From an uncultured Bariatricus sp. (GTDB taxonomy: Bacteria > Bacillota > Clostridia > Lachnospirales > Lachnospiraceae): a DNA stretch of 38,986 nt. Within the stretch, counting starts at the first letter, position 1. Each line of letters opens with the position of its first letter. The translations under genes were made by a program, and so were the position numbers. The notes below the pieces were generated by a model, which searched no databases, was not told where the DNA came from, and was given only the letters and a program-made list of their open reading frames with translations. Below are positions 7,064-14,915 of the stretch, in pieces. Where the stretch lies: NCBI GenBank assembly GCA_934307065.1, contig CAKRCD010000018.1, forward strand, positions 1 to 38,986. The letters run 5' to 3'.

Positions 7064-8401
7064 TTATTCTACTGTAATCCGCACTTTCGGCAGTTTTTTC
7101 GCATCTGCGTTAAGCGGAATGTTTTTATACCGGTAAACACTCAGTATGATTCCCATTAAAATATAGGACACCAGTGTTCCGCTTCCGCTGTTTGCCAGAA
7201 ATGGCAGTGCCACTGATGAAGCCGGTGCCACTCGCAGACACTGCAGAAAATTATAAATAATCTGGACTGCAAATACCATACTGCAGCCATAACCAACCAC
7301 CGCTCCTAACTGATTGTGTTGTTCTTTGGAAATGCGGAGTGTTTTCCATATCATTCCAAAGTATACTCCCACAACCAGCACACCTGCCACTATTCCGAAG
7401 CATGCCACCAGACTGACAAAAACATACTCGCTGTGAATTCCCGGAATCTGATTATTCAGAATTGCCAGACCTGCTTTGCTTTCTCCAAACAGTACGCTTC
7501 TTTTGAAAATTTCTGAAATGCTCTTTCCAATATAATCCATCGTATTGCTTCCACGCAAGAATGCTTCCAGTCTGTTCTGTTGGTATGCCGTCAAAGCATT
7601 ACCGCCAAGCAAAACCAGAACCGGTATCAGGACTGCCCCGGTCCACAGCACCGACAATACCTTTTTTTCCGAAACCTGATACCACCCTTTTCGCACTGCT
7701 GCGGTAAACATTACCATCAGTGTCAGTGTCAGGAAACACGCATGAAATAAGGATGGCACCCTGAAAACCAGTAAAACCGGAACGATTGCCCACAATGCAA
7801 TTTTCCAGAGGACTCCGTATCCTCCTTTACGATAAGCGTACAAAATTCCGCCAAATACAGGCACATACAAATACATTACGAGAGGAACAGATATGGTAAA
7901 TCCACCGAGGTAGATAAAGGTACTTGCTTCATTGACCATTACCCGGAATGGAATGGTTAAAATCATAAATCCCAGAAAGGCTGCTCCAATCTGTTTTCCG
8001 TATTTTCCAAGGATACTATAATCCAGATAATAGACTCCAAGCATCAATAAAAATCCAACCACCGTAAAGACCAACTGCTTATGTGGCAGACCCATTTCAT
8101 TTCCGGCAACTTTCAGCCTGTACTGTAATACTACGCTGAGGATGCCTAATATACCAACCGCCAGCACCATGCCCCACGACATCTGCGGTCTGTGAATCCG
8201 GTCAAACTCCACACCGACCTCCACCGGGTCCCCCATTTCCAGAATCGCCTTATCCAGTGCTTCTTCTTCATCCATGCCATCTTTCACATAGACCTCCATC
8301 TGGTCCATGATATGATCTTCCAATTCTTTCTCCACGCATGGGCATGCCTTTTTGCAGCGGATCTGACCGGTTACAAGACGTAAATAATCTTCGATTCTCA
8401 T
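7064..8401 (-). CDS. SEDS (FtsW/RodA/SpoVE) family protein with HAAS-type N-terminal domain
   Basis: A 445-aa protein. Residues 1-75 form a soluble helical domain (MRIEDYLRLVTGQ...MDEEEALDKAILEMGDPVEVG) of the DUF1700/HAAS type that accompanies PadR regulators. About ten membrane helices follow, with SEDS landmarks YQQNRLEAFL and a C-terminal LPFLANSGSGTLVSYILMGI. SEDS proteins polymerise peptidoglycan glycan strands using an Asp in the large outer loop (HTDFIF in RodA/FtsW). Here the equivalent reads HSEYVF, with Glu325 for Asp, so activity may be altered or absent. The start at 8401 follows the padR stop by two nt. Co-transcribed with padR. Confidence 0.8.
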   Translation of the reverse strand: MRIEDYLRLVTGQIRCKKACPCVEKELEDHIMDQMEVYVKDGMDEEEALDKAILEMGDPVEVGVEFDRIHRPQMSWGMVLAVGILGILSVVLQYRLKVAGNEMGLPHKQLVFTVVGFLLMLGVYYLDYSILGKYGKQIGAAFLGFMILTIPFRVMVNEASTFIYLGGFTISVPLVMYLYVPVFGGILYAYRKGGYGVLWKIALWAIVPVLLVFRVPSLFHACFLTLTLMVMFTAAVRKGWYQVSEKKVLSVLWTGAVLIPVLVLLGGNALTAYQQNRLEAFLRGSNTMDYIGKSISEIFKRSVLFGESKAGLAILNNQIPGIHSEYVFVSLVACFGIVAGVLVVGVYFGMIWKTLRISKEQHNQLGAVVGYGCSMVFAVQIIYNFLQCLRVAPASSVALPFLANSGSGTLVSYILMGIILSVYRYKNIPLNADAKKLPKVRITVE

Positions 8402-8403
8402 CC

Positions 8404-8733
8404 TTATACCCCCATAGCCAGTACATTTGCCACTGCCTTCGTGTACTCCTGCCATTCTTCTTTCTTTTCATTCAGGCGCTTACTCCCTTCGGCAGTTAAC
8501 CTGTAATATTTTCGTATCTTTCCTGCCACTTCCTGCTCATAAGACAGTACACAATTCTTTTCTTCCAGACTATGAAGCAGCGGATATAAGGTTCCCGCCT
8601 TCAACTCAAAAACATTTTGGGATTTTTCCCGCAATGCTTCTATCATCTCATAGCCATACATATCTTTTTCTTCCAGCAAACGCAAAATAAGCATTGTCAT
8701 GCTTCCTGAAACCAATGATTTTTCAATTTTCAA
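8404..8733 (-). CDS. PadR-family transcriptional regulator
   Basis: A 109-aa winged-helix regulator. YGYEMIEALREKS, LKAGTLYPLLHSLEEKNCV and KYYRLTAEGSKRL are the canonical PadR signatures. The start codon is TTG at 8733: an AAGGGGAG site lies eight nt upstream, and no ATG is suitably placed before the family's conserved N-terminus. It lacks the long C-terminal dimer helix of classic PadR (short PadR-s1 type with one final helix). Predicted to repress its own operon by binding the repeats at 8767-8804. The SEDS/HAAS gene follows. Confidence 0.9.
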   Translation of the reverse strand: MKIEKSLVSGSMTMLILRLLEEKDMYGYEMIEALREKSQNVFELKAGTLYPLLHSLEEKNCVLSYEQEVAGKIRKYYRLTAEGSKRLNEKKEEWQEYTKAVANVLAMGV

Positions 8734-8751
8734 CTAAAAAACTCCCCTTTC

Positions 8752-8812
8752 ATGTATAGATTGTCGATATATCGGTTATCTATATAATATATCGGTCATC
8801 TATACATGTCAA
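8752..8812 (-). promoter_or_regulatory. PadR operon promoter with operator repeats
   Basis: Promoter on minus: TTGACA (8812-8807), 17-nt spacer and TATTAT (8789-8784). Overlying it are two 18-bp direct repeats of ATATATCGGTYATCTATA (8767-8784 and 8787-8804, period 20 bp) and an outer perfect inverted pair ATGTATAGAT/ATCTATACAT (8752-8761, 8798-8807). The repeats cover the -10 and start site, as expected for autorepression. Confidence 0.7.
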
Positions 8813-8842
8813 GAGGCGACAATTTATTTTTCTGTTTATTTT

Positions 8843-10096
8843 TTACTTTCTTACCTGTCCATTTCCAAAAATAATGTATTTGGAAGTAGTCAGTGCTTCC
8901 AGTCCCATCGGGCCACGGGCATGAAGCTTCTGGGTACTGATTCCGATTTCTGCGCCAAATCCAAATTCAAATCCATCGGTAAACCGGGTGGACGCATTTA
9001 CATAAACGGCTGCTGCATCAATCCTGTCCTGGAATCTCAATGCATTCTGATAGTTGTCCGTAATGATTGCTTCAGAATGTCCCGTGTTATAACGATTGAT
9101 ATGCTCCACCGCTTCATCAAAAGAATCCACCGTCTTCACGGAAATAATCAAATCCAGATATTCTGTACCCCAGTCTTCTTCCGTGGCAGCTTTCATTTCC
9201 GGAATCACAGCACACGCACGCTCATCCCCACGTATTTCCACACCTTTTGCAAGCAGCCGCCGGCAAATTACCGGAAGTGCCTTTTCCGCAATCCTTTCGT
9301 GCACGACCAAAGACTCGCAGGCATTGCATACACCTGTACGCTGGGTTTTGGCATTTTCAATAATATTTGCCGCCATCTCCACATCTGCATATTCATCCAC
9401 ATAAATATGACAATTCCCGGTTCCTGTCTCAATCACAGGAACAGTACTGTGATTTACCACATTATCAATCAGCTGCTTTCCGCCTCGCGGAATCAATACA
9501 TCGATGTACCCTCTGAGACGCATCATTTCTTCCACATGTTCTCTTGCCGTATCTTCCACAAGAATGATTGCATCCTCCGTAATTCCGGCTTTCTTCAGTC
9601 CTTCTTTCAGTACTTTGGAAATGGCAATGTTCGAATGAATGGCATCTTTCCCGCCTCGTAAAATCGTTACATTTCCGGTTTTCAGACAAAGTCCAAAAGC
9701 ATCCGCAGTCACATTCGGGCGGGACTCATAAATAATTCCCACAACCCCAAGCGGTACTCTGCGCCTGCCGATTTTCAAGCCATTTGGCCGTTCATTCATG
9801 GAAATGACTTCGCCAATAGGGTCAGGAAGTCCTGCGATCTGTCTTAAGCCTTCTGCCATTCCTTCTATTCGCTTCTGCGTCAGGCGAAGTCTGTCAACCA
9901 GGGAATCTTTCATCCCATTTACTTTCGCTGCCTGAATGTCCTTCTCGTTTTCTGCAAGTAAATACTTCTGCTGAATAAGAAGTTCTTCTGCTGCCATGCA
10001 GAGTCCCTCATTTTTTCTCTCCTGTCCCAGATACTGAACTGTCTTAGCCGCTTCCTTCGCACGTTTCCCAATCTCTTCCATATAAGTATATGTCAT
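8843..10096 (-). CDS. proA: Glutamate-5-semialdehyde dehydrogenase (gamma-glutamyl phosphate reductase)
   Basis: A 417-aa protein of full family length. It performs NADPH-dependent reduction of gamma-glutamyl phosphate to glutamate semialdehyde, the second step of proline synthesis. [13 protein letters not shown] contains the catalytic Cys. [21 protein letters not shown] and [10 protein letters not shown] are ProA hallmarks, and [21 protein letters not shown] closes the protein. Ribosome site GAGGTGG. It lies 12 nt after proB, same operon; cytosolic. Confidence 0.97.
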   Translation of the reverse strand: MTYTYMEEIGKRAKEAAKTVQYLGQERKNEGLCMAAEELLIQQKYLLAENEKDIQAAKVNGMKDSLVDRLRLTQKRIEGMAEGLRQIAGLPDPIGEVISMNERPNGLKIGRRRVPLGVVGIIYESRPNVTADAFGLCLKTGNVTILRGGKDAIHSNIAISKVLKEGLKKAGITEDAIILVEDTAREHVEEMMRLRGYIDVLIPRGGKQLIDNVVNHSTVPVIETGTGNCHIYVDEYADVEMAANIIENAKTQRTGVCNACESLVVHERIAEKALPVICRRLLAKGVEIRGDERACAVIPEMKAATEEDWGTEYLDLIISVKTVDSFDEAVEHINRYNTGHSEAIITDNYQNALRFQDRIDAAAVYVNASTRFTDGFEFGFGAEIGISTQKLHARGPMGLEALTTSKYIIFGNGQVRK

Positions 10097-10108
10097 CTTC
10101 GTCCACCT

Positions 10109-10930
10109 CTATTTTTTCTTAGACGCAATAAACAAGGTCCCCACATCTTCCCCTGCCAGAATATCATTGATATGGTAAATATTGTCGCCATTTGCAATTA
10201 CCATATCTGCTCCGCATCCCGTTGCCAGTTTTGCCGCAATAATCTTCGTTGCCATGCCGCCTGTTCCCACAGCACTTCCTGCGCCTTTTCCCATCTTTTC
10301 CAGATTCTCATCAATCACTTCAACTGTATGGATAAATTCTGCCTCCGGATTCTTTCTTGGATCATCTGTGTAAAGTCCGTCAATATCACTCATCAGAATC
10401 AACAAATCCGCATCAACCAACATGGCTACATAAGCTGAAAGCGTGTCATTATCACCAAAGTTTCCATAATTAGATTCATCCGCTGAAATCGCATCATTTT
10501 CATTTACAATAGGAATCACATTCATTTTCAAAAGCTGCCTAAATGTCTGTCTGGCATTTGATGCACACTCTTCATTAGACACGGACTCCTTGGTAAGAAG
10601 CACCTGAGCTGTCAGTGCTCCATATTCTCCGAACAGCTTTTCGTAAATCATCATCAGTCTGCCCTGTCCGACTGCCGCGCATGCCTGACGTCTAGGCAGA
10701 TCTTTCGGTGTTTCTTCCAGCCTTAGTACATTTCTTCCCACACCGATAGCTCCCGAAGAAACAACAATCACTTCTTTCCCTTTGTTGCGGAGATTTACCA
10801 GAATCCGCACAAATTTCTCCAGCTTCTCCAAATCTATAAACCCGCTTTCCGGATGGGTAATGGTAGAAGTTCCAATCTTTACCACAATCCGTTTTCTATC
10901 CTTTAGTTCATTTCTCACATTTTCAGTCAC
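10109..10930 (-). CDS. proB: Glutamate 5-kinase, short form without PUA domain
   Basis: A 273-aa amino-acid kinase that phosphorylates the gamma-carboxyl of glutamate, the first step of proline synthesis. Motifs are VVKIGTSTI at the N-terminus, VSSGAIGVGRN, IPIVNENDAIS, FGDNDTLSAYVA and MSDIDGLYTDDPR. It stops after the kinase fold, so the C-terminal PUA domain of the E. coli enzyme is absent, as in many Firmicutes. The start is GTG at 10930 with GAGG eight nt upstream. Proline feedback is usual for the family. Confidence 0.96.
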   Translation of the reverse strand: MTENVRNELKDRKRIVVKIGTSTITHPESGFIDLEKLEKFVRILVNLRNKGKEVIVVSSGAIGVGRNVLRLEETPKDLPRRQACAAVGQGRLMMIYEKLFGEYGALTAQVLLTKESVSNEECASNARQTFRQLLKMNVIPIVNENDAISADESNYGNFGDNDTLSAYVAMLVDADLLILMSDIDGLYTDDPRKNPEAEFIHTVEVIDENLEKMGKGAGSAVGTGGMATKIIAAKLATGCGADMVIANGDNIYHINDILAGEDVGTLFIASKKK

Positions 10931-11029
10931 AGTATCTTCCTCACTCTCTTTTGCGCGATATCGTCCATCAACTCGTCTTTTCTATGAAAGCTGCCCGCTT
11001 ATCGTTCCATCACTTTAAAACTTTACTTT

Positions 11030-11058
11030 ATTATAGCATTCTGATTTTCCAAATCCAA
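11030..11058 (-). promoter_or_regulatory. Sigma-A promoter of proBA
   Basis: TTGGAT (11058-11053), 17-nt spacer and TATAAT (11035-11030) on minus. The leader to proB is about 93 nt. No T-box or other recognisable riboswitch elements were seen in it. Confidence 0.75.
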
Positions 11059-11144
11059 CTCTTTTATTTTTCATTTTATTGATGAATTTCATGGAAAAAT
11101 ATTCTATACTGTGTTTAAGAAAAATGCAAAGGATGGAATTTGCT

Positions 11145-11483
11145 ATGGAATTATTGATGAATACCCAGGAAGAATGCCAGCGTCTGGAAGTGTACGGTGA
11201 ATATTTAAAGAAGATTCCGGATTTGCTGAAACAATTAGAAACCGTTGAAAAAATGTACCAAAAGGCAGTATTGGAAGAAGAAATGCTGAAAGATAAACCG
11301 TTGGACAATCACAGTGTACAGCTCTATGCAGAACGACTCCGCCGAATTAAGGAGCAATGTGAAATCCGTTCCACTGACATCCGTCAGCAATGTACACTCA
11401 TCTTAGAACTCAAAGCGCAGATAGAAGCTGAAAGTTCCGTGTTAAATGCACTCCAAAAAAACCTCCAATGGAAAAGGGTGTGA
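11145..11483 (+). CDS. Small coiled-coil protein of unknown function
   Basis: A 112-aa soluble, highly charged protein predicted to be nearly all helix and coiled coil (KKIPDLLKQLETVEKMYQKAVLEEEML; ELKAQIEAESSVLNALQKNL). No family recognised. The start at 11145 is chosen because a TATACT -10-like hexamer ends about 34 nt upstream and AAAGGATGG lies at ribosome-site distance; an in-frame reading from 11079 would begin upstream of that promoter. It is monocistronic, opposite in strand to proBA and converging on the Rpn-like gene. Its stop codon lies inside the terminator stem. Confidence 0.55.
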   Translation: MELLMNTQEECQRLEVYGEYLKKIPDLLKQLETVEKMYQKAVLEEEMLKDKPLDNHSVQLYAERLRRIKEQCEIRSTDIRQQCTLILELKAQIEAESSVLNALQKNLQWKRV

Positions 11484-11510
11484 TTCAGACAAATCACACC
11501 CTGTCGTTTT
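11475..11510. terminator. Terminator between coiled-coil gene and rpn-like gene
   Basis: AGGGTGTGATT (11475-11485) pairs perfectly with AATCACACCCT (11492-11502) around a six-nt loop, followed by GTCGTTTTTA on plus. On minus the stem is followed by TTTTCC, so it probably works in both directions. Confidence 0.8.
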
Positions 11511-11821
11511 TATTTGTTTTCCATTTTTTCTTTACTGAGCATAGCAGTCAATTCACGAATTTTTCTTTCCAGTTCCATGTTTTCTTTCCGTAAAGTTGAA
11601 TTATTTTCTTTTAGGTTTGAATTGTCTTCTTTTAGAGCTGAATTATCTTCTTTTAAAACTTGCATATCTTCTTTCAATAATTTAAGATTTCGTTCCAGTG
11701 TCCGTTCATAGCGTTCCGCCTCTTTTCGGGCCTCACACTGTTGGCGCACAATTTCATCTGCATTTGCTTTGTAAATAGAATCTGTCGCTTCTTGCAAATA
11801 TTCATTATCTTTTACCAACAT
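11510..11821 (-). CDS. Possible nested in-frame C-terminal product of the rpn-like gene
   Basis: An in-frame ATG at 11821 is preceded by GGGAGG (11835-11830) with eight-nt spacing, as good as the main start. It would yield a 103-aa product (MLVKDNEYLQEATDSIYKAN...) comprising the helical tail and coiled coil without the nuclease core. In E. coli, Rpn genes make a short product from an internal start that neutralises the full-length toxin. The ribosome-site bases also encode the conserved WEELK residues, so the signal could be coincidental. Confidence 0.4.
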   Translation of the reverse strand: MLVKDNEYLQEATDSIYKANADEIVRQQCEARKEAERYERTLERNLKLLKEDMQVLKEDNSALKEDNSNLKENNSTLRKENMELERKIRELTAMLSKEKMENK

Positions 11822-12418
11822 CTTTAATTCCTCCCAAGTTTTGGCTTTGAAAAGCCGTGCCCAGTAGTCGAGCCGGTAGGCTTTGTCTGCTTCCGTTGCC
11901 ATGTTTATTTTACTTAAGTCTACCACAGAGAGTGTAAATTTGTCACTATAACAGAAATAATTTTTGACGTTTAGTACCTGATAAGTAGCATAAAATTCAG
12001 GATGTTCCGGAAATAATGTAAAATCCAAAAATCCAATATGAAATACTGGAAGTGCTTCTCGATATTCTTGTCCTCTATAAAGCTGGTCGAATGCTCTGCA
12101 TAAGTAACTAAGTGAACGTTCCGGCCAGTTATATTCATTTGCATTTTGCATTTCCAAATTAATTCTGGTTCTGTCATTCAGGATAATATTAATATCCAAT
12201 ATAAACTCTTTTCCGGTTACATTACCTGCTAAATTGATTGGATTCGTAATCTCTATATGTTCTATTTCCTCTGGTTGTAAGTGTAACAAAGCACAGATTA
12301 ATCCTTTTAAAACTTTTTCGTTCTGTTGCAAAATAAAACGAAACATATAATTGTTTGTCATATTATATGCTATCTCGCCACTGGCATCCATAAAAGTGCC
12401 GCTGTATTCTTCCTGCAT
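11510..12418 (-). CDS. Rpn-family / PD-(D/E)XK nuclease-like protein with C-terminal coiled coil
   Basis: A 302-aa protein. The N-terminal ITNPINLAGNVTGKEFILDINI...INLEMQ is the PD-(D/E)XK core of the Rpn/transposase_31-like nucleases (catalytic D, then E-x-Q). WPERSLSYLCRAFDQLYRGQEY and DKAYRLDYWARLF are family motifs. Residues 230-300 form a coiled coil with tandem heptads of the LKEDNSx type. The start is ATG at 12418 with GGAGG six nt upstream; a TTG one codon earlier is possible. Rpn proteins are DNA endonucleases linked to recombination and phage defence. A strong internal ribosome site and ATG at 11821 suggest a nested product. Monocistronic. Confidence 0.8.
   Translation of the reverse strand: MQEEYSGTFMDASGEIAYNMTNNYMFRFILQQNEKVLKGLICALLHLQPEEIEHIEITNPINLAGNVTGKEFILDINIILNDRTRINLEMQNANEYNWPERSLSYLCRAFDQLYRGQEYREALPVFHIGFLDFTLFPEHPEFYATYQVLNVKNYFCYSDKFTLSVVDLSKINMATEADKAYRLDYWARLFKAKTWEELKMLVKDNEYLQEATDSIYKANADEIVRQQCEARKEAERYERTLERNLKLLKEDMQVLKEDNSALKEDNSNLKENNSTLRKENMELERKIRELTAMLSKEKMENK
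11580..11684 (-). repeat. Five degenerate 21-bp tandem repeats in the rpn-like gene
   Basis: Units of 21 bp around TTATCTTCTTTTAgagcTGAA (11580, 11601, 11622, 11643, 11664) encode the heptads LKEDxxx of the coiled coil. Since 21 is a multiple of three, changes in copy number would alter coil length without breaking the frame. Confidence 0.7.
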
Positions 12419-12421
12419 CAA

Positions 12422-12663
12422 TTGCCTCCTTTGTATTTTTGTTAAATTGAAAATTTGTGCAGATTTGCACGTTTAAATGCTCTTAGCGAATTGTCTTTTT
12501 TGATTTGTCACACACAAACATAGACATAAAATAGCACATATACATTTGTTTTTCAAGAATTATTTTTGTATGTAAAAATACCACTTATTGTATTAAACAT
12601 CTGTATTTCTACACCTTTTACGTATACAATCATAATTTTTTATCCGGATATTATGGTTATATT
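12422..12663 (-). promoter_or_regulatory. Upstream region of the rpn-like gene with a candidate promoter
   Basis: An AT-rich gap without a convincing gene. On minus, TTGAAA (12556-12551), 17 nt and TATTTT (12533-12528) form a plausible sigma-A promoter with a leader of about 105 nt. Nothing else is recognised. A 69-codon plus-strand reading here has no ribosome site. Confidence 0.45.
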
Positions 12664-12694
12664 AAAAAAAGCAGAACCCATCAGAGTCCTGCTT
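12664..12694 (-). terminator. Terminator of the oligopeptide ABC/C-S lyase operon
   Basis: On minus, AAGCAGGAC pairs with GTTCTGCTT (one G-U) and is followed by TTTTTTTAATA. It lies just after the C-S lyase stop. Confidence 0.8.
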
Positions 12695-12721
12695 CTTTCA
12701 GTAAATAACTATATTTCATTT

Positions 12722-13927
12722 CTATGCATTAAATACGTATTTATCCAATCTGTCAAATGCTTCCTGTACTCTTGAATATGGAAGTGCAAGATTCATTCTA
12801 ATTGAATATTCTCCATGGAATGGTCTTCCATCCTGCCAGCCCACACCAACACCGTATCCGGCTTTCAGGAGTTCATCTACAGTCTTTCCGTGTTTCTCAC
12901 ACCATTCTTTGCAATCAAGGAACAGCATGTAAGTTCCCTGTGGCTTGCTGAGGCTTACTCCCTCAAAATGTTCTTTGATAAAGTCATAAGCATAATTGAC
13001 ATTTCCAGACAATACTTCACGAAGTTCATCTACCCATTCCATTCCTTCTTCTTTATATGCTCCAATCAGAGCATACATAGAAAGTACATTCATGGAATTG
13101 TAGTGGCATTTACTGCTGCTTGAGCGCACACGGTCACGCAGATAAGAGTTATAAATAATATGGTAGCTTCCGATTAAGCCTGCCAGGTTAAATGTCTTAC
13201 TTGGTGCATACAGTGCAATCGTGCGATTCTTTGCATCTTCGCTGATAGACTGAAGTGGAATATGCTTATTTCCGTTCAGGATAATATCAGACCAGATTTC
13301 ATCACAGATGACGATGCAGTCATTGTTCTTGTAAACTTCCATAGCCTTTTCCAGTTCTTCTCTCTCCCAGACTCTTCCGGTTGGATTGTGAGGATTGCAG
13401 AATACAGCAACATGAATTTTATTCTTCTTAATTTTGGCATCCATGTCCTCATAGTCCATTCTCCAGATGCCTTTCTCATCCCGTTTCAATTCACTGGATA
13501 CGATTTTATAGCCTGCGCTTGTGATGCTTCCGGTAAATCCAATGTAGGTAGGACTATGAACCAGCACACTGTCACCTGGATTTGCAAATGCATTCAGTGC
13601 AGATACAAGACCACCAAGTACACCGTTTTCATAGCCGATTTCTTCTTTGGTAAGCCCTGTTACACCATTCCGTTTTTCCTGCCAGTTGATGATTGCCTGA
13701 TAATACTCATCTCTTGTCATGAAATATCCATATGCAGGATGTGCCAGTCTTTCGCTGATAGCTTCCTGTACTGTAGGAACCGTTGCAAAGTTCATGTCTG
13801 CAATCCACATAGGGATAAAATCAAATGCTTCGTCTCTTGGTCCGAACGCATTTCCCATAGCAGGGACATCAACAGCGATTGCGTCTTTTCCCAACCGGTC
13901 CATAATTGTTGTAAAATCGTACTTCAT
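12722..13927 (-). CDS. PatB/MalY-type PLP-dependent C-S beta-lyase
   Basis: A 401-aa fold-type I PLP enzyme. Motifs are IPMWIADMNF at the N-terminus, NPHNPTGR (178-185), D209 in CIVICDEIWSD, and APSKTFNLAGL with PLP lysine K244. Members cleave cystathionine, cysteine S-conjugates or cysteine to a thiol, pyruvate and ammonia; some act as class-I-like aminotransferases. The start at 13927 follows AAGGAGG and sits one nt past the oppF-like stop; an upstream in-frame reading has no such site. Its place at the end of a peptide importer operon suggests that it processes an imported sulfur amino acid or conjugate. Confidence 0.85.
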   Translation of the reverse strand: MKYDFTTIMDRLGKDAIAVDVPAMGNAFGPRDEAFDFIPMWIADMNFATVPTVQEAISERLAHPAYGYFMTRDEYYQAIINWQEKRNGVTGLTKEEIGYENGVLGGLVSALNAFANPGDSVLVHSPTYIGFTGSITSAGYKIVSSELKRDEKGIWRMDYEDMDAKIKKNKIHVAVFCNPHNPTGRVWEREELEKAMEVYKNNDCIVICDEIWSDIILNGNKHIPLQSISEDAKNRTIALYAPSKTFNLAGLIGSYHIIYNSYLRDRVRSSSSKCHYNSMNVLSMYALIGAYKEEGMEWVDELREVLSGNVNYAYDFIKEHFEGVSLSKPQGTYMLFLDCKEWCEKHGKTVDELLKAGYGVGVGWQDGRPFHGEYSIRMNLALPYSRVQEAFDRLDKYVFNA

Positions 13928-13928
13928 T

Positions 13929-14915
13929 TTAGTTTTCCTCCTTGTTGTAGAGATGACATGCCACAAAATGTCCTGGCTCTACCTCTGTCATCTGAGGTTC
14001 TGTCGTGCGGCAGATTTCCATACAGCGTTCACATCGTCCCGCAAATCTACATCCAGCAGGTGGGTTTACCGGACTTGGAACATCTCCTTTTAACATAATG
14101 TGCTCTTTCTTTGCAGACGCATCCGGGTCTGCAATCGGCACTGCGGATAAAAGGGCTTTCGTATACGGATGCTTTGGGTCCACATATAACTTAGAGGATT
14201 CGGTAAGTTCTACCATTTTCCCCAGATACATTACCCCGATACGATCCGAAATATATTTTACCACAGAAAGATCATGTGCGATAAATAACATCGTTAAATT
14301 TCTTTCTTTTTGCAGTTTCATCAACAGATTGACTATCTGTGCCTGAATGGAAACATCCAGTGCCGAGATTGGTTCATCACAGAACAGAAATTCCGGATTT
14401 ACAGAAAGCGCTCTTGCAATCCCTATCCTCTGCCGCTGGCCGCCGGAAAATTCATGTACATTTCTGGAAGCATGCTCTGCATTTAGTCCAACCATGTTCA
14501 GAAGTTCAAAGACCATCTTCTCTTCTTCTTCGCGATTTTTTGCAAGCTTATGAATCTGAATACCTTCTGCAATAATATCATATACTTTCTGATGTGGATT
14601 CAAAGAAGCATATGGATCCTGAAAAATCATCTGCACCTTTTTTGTAAATCCAAAACGTTCCTTTTTCGTCATAGCATGAACGTCTTCTCCCTGATATAAT
14701 ACCTGTCCATCCGTCTTTTCCAGCATACCAAGGCAGGTTTTTCCGCAAGTTGTCTTTCCACAGCCCGATTCACCTACAAGTCCAAATGTTTCCCCTTTAT
14801 ATACTTGAAAAGAGACATCATCTACTGCTTTCAATACACTGTGCCGGCCTGCTTTATAATATTTTTTCAAATGGCTTACTTCCATTTCCACAGTACGATT
14901 TTCTTCGTTACTCAT
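13929..14915 (-). CDS. Oligopeptide ABC transporter ATP-binding protein, OppF/DppF type
   Basis: A 328-aa nucleotide-binding subunit. Walker A is GESGCGKTT, the signature is FSGGQRQRIGIARAL, Walker B is FLFCDEP and the H-switch is IAHDLSVV. The C-terminal oligopeptide-type extension has CRFAGRCERCMEICRTTEP, whose cysteines in OppF/DppF proteins ligate an iron-sulfur cluster. Paired with the preceding OppD-type subunit, its start overlaps that stop (ATGAGTAA). Confidence 0.92.
   Translation of the reverse strand: MSNEENRTVEMEVSHLKKYYKAGRHSVLKAVDDVSFQVYKGETFGLVGESGCGKTTCGKTCLGMLEKTDGQVLYQGEDVHAMTKKERFGFTKKVQMIFQDPYASLNPHQKVYDIIAEGIQIHKLAKNREEEEKMVFELLNMVGLNAEHASRNVHEFSGGQRQRIGIARALSVNPEFLFCDEPISALDVSIQAQIVNLLMKLQKERNLTMLFIAHDLSVVKYISDRIGVMYLGKMVELTESSKLYVDPKHPYTKALLSAVPIADPDASAKKEHIMLKGDVPSPVNPPAGCRFAGRCERCMEICRTTEPQMTEVEPGHFVACHLYNKEEN

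Noticed and set aside
8921..9661. 246-codon plus-strand open reading
   Set aside because: Lies wholly inside proA on the other strand, is rich in Cys, His and Phe as expected of an antisense shadow, and has no ribosome site.
10931..11029. T-box or proline-responsive element before proBA
   Set aside because: The leader is about 93 nt, lacks the T-box core and a terminator/antiterminator pair.
12566..12775. 69-codon plus-strand open reading in the gap before the C-S lyase terminator
   Set aside because: No ribosome site, AT-rich, and runs through a terminator into the lyase gene.
13262..14098. 278-codon plus-strand open reading
   Set aside because: Antisense to the C-S lyase and OppF-type genes, both strongly supported; no family motifs or start signal.
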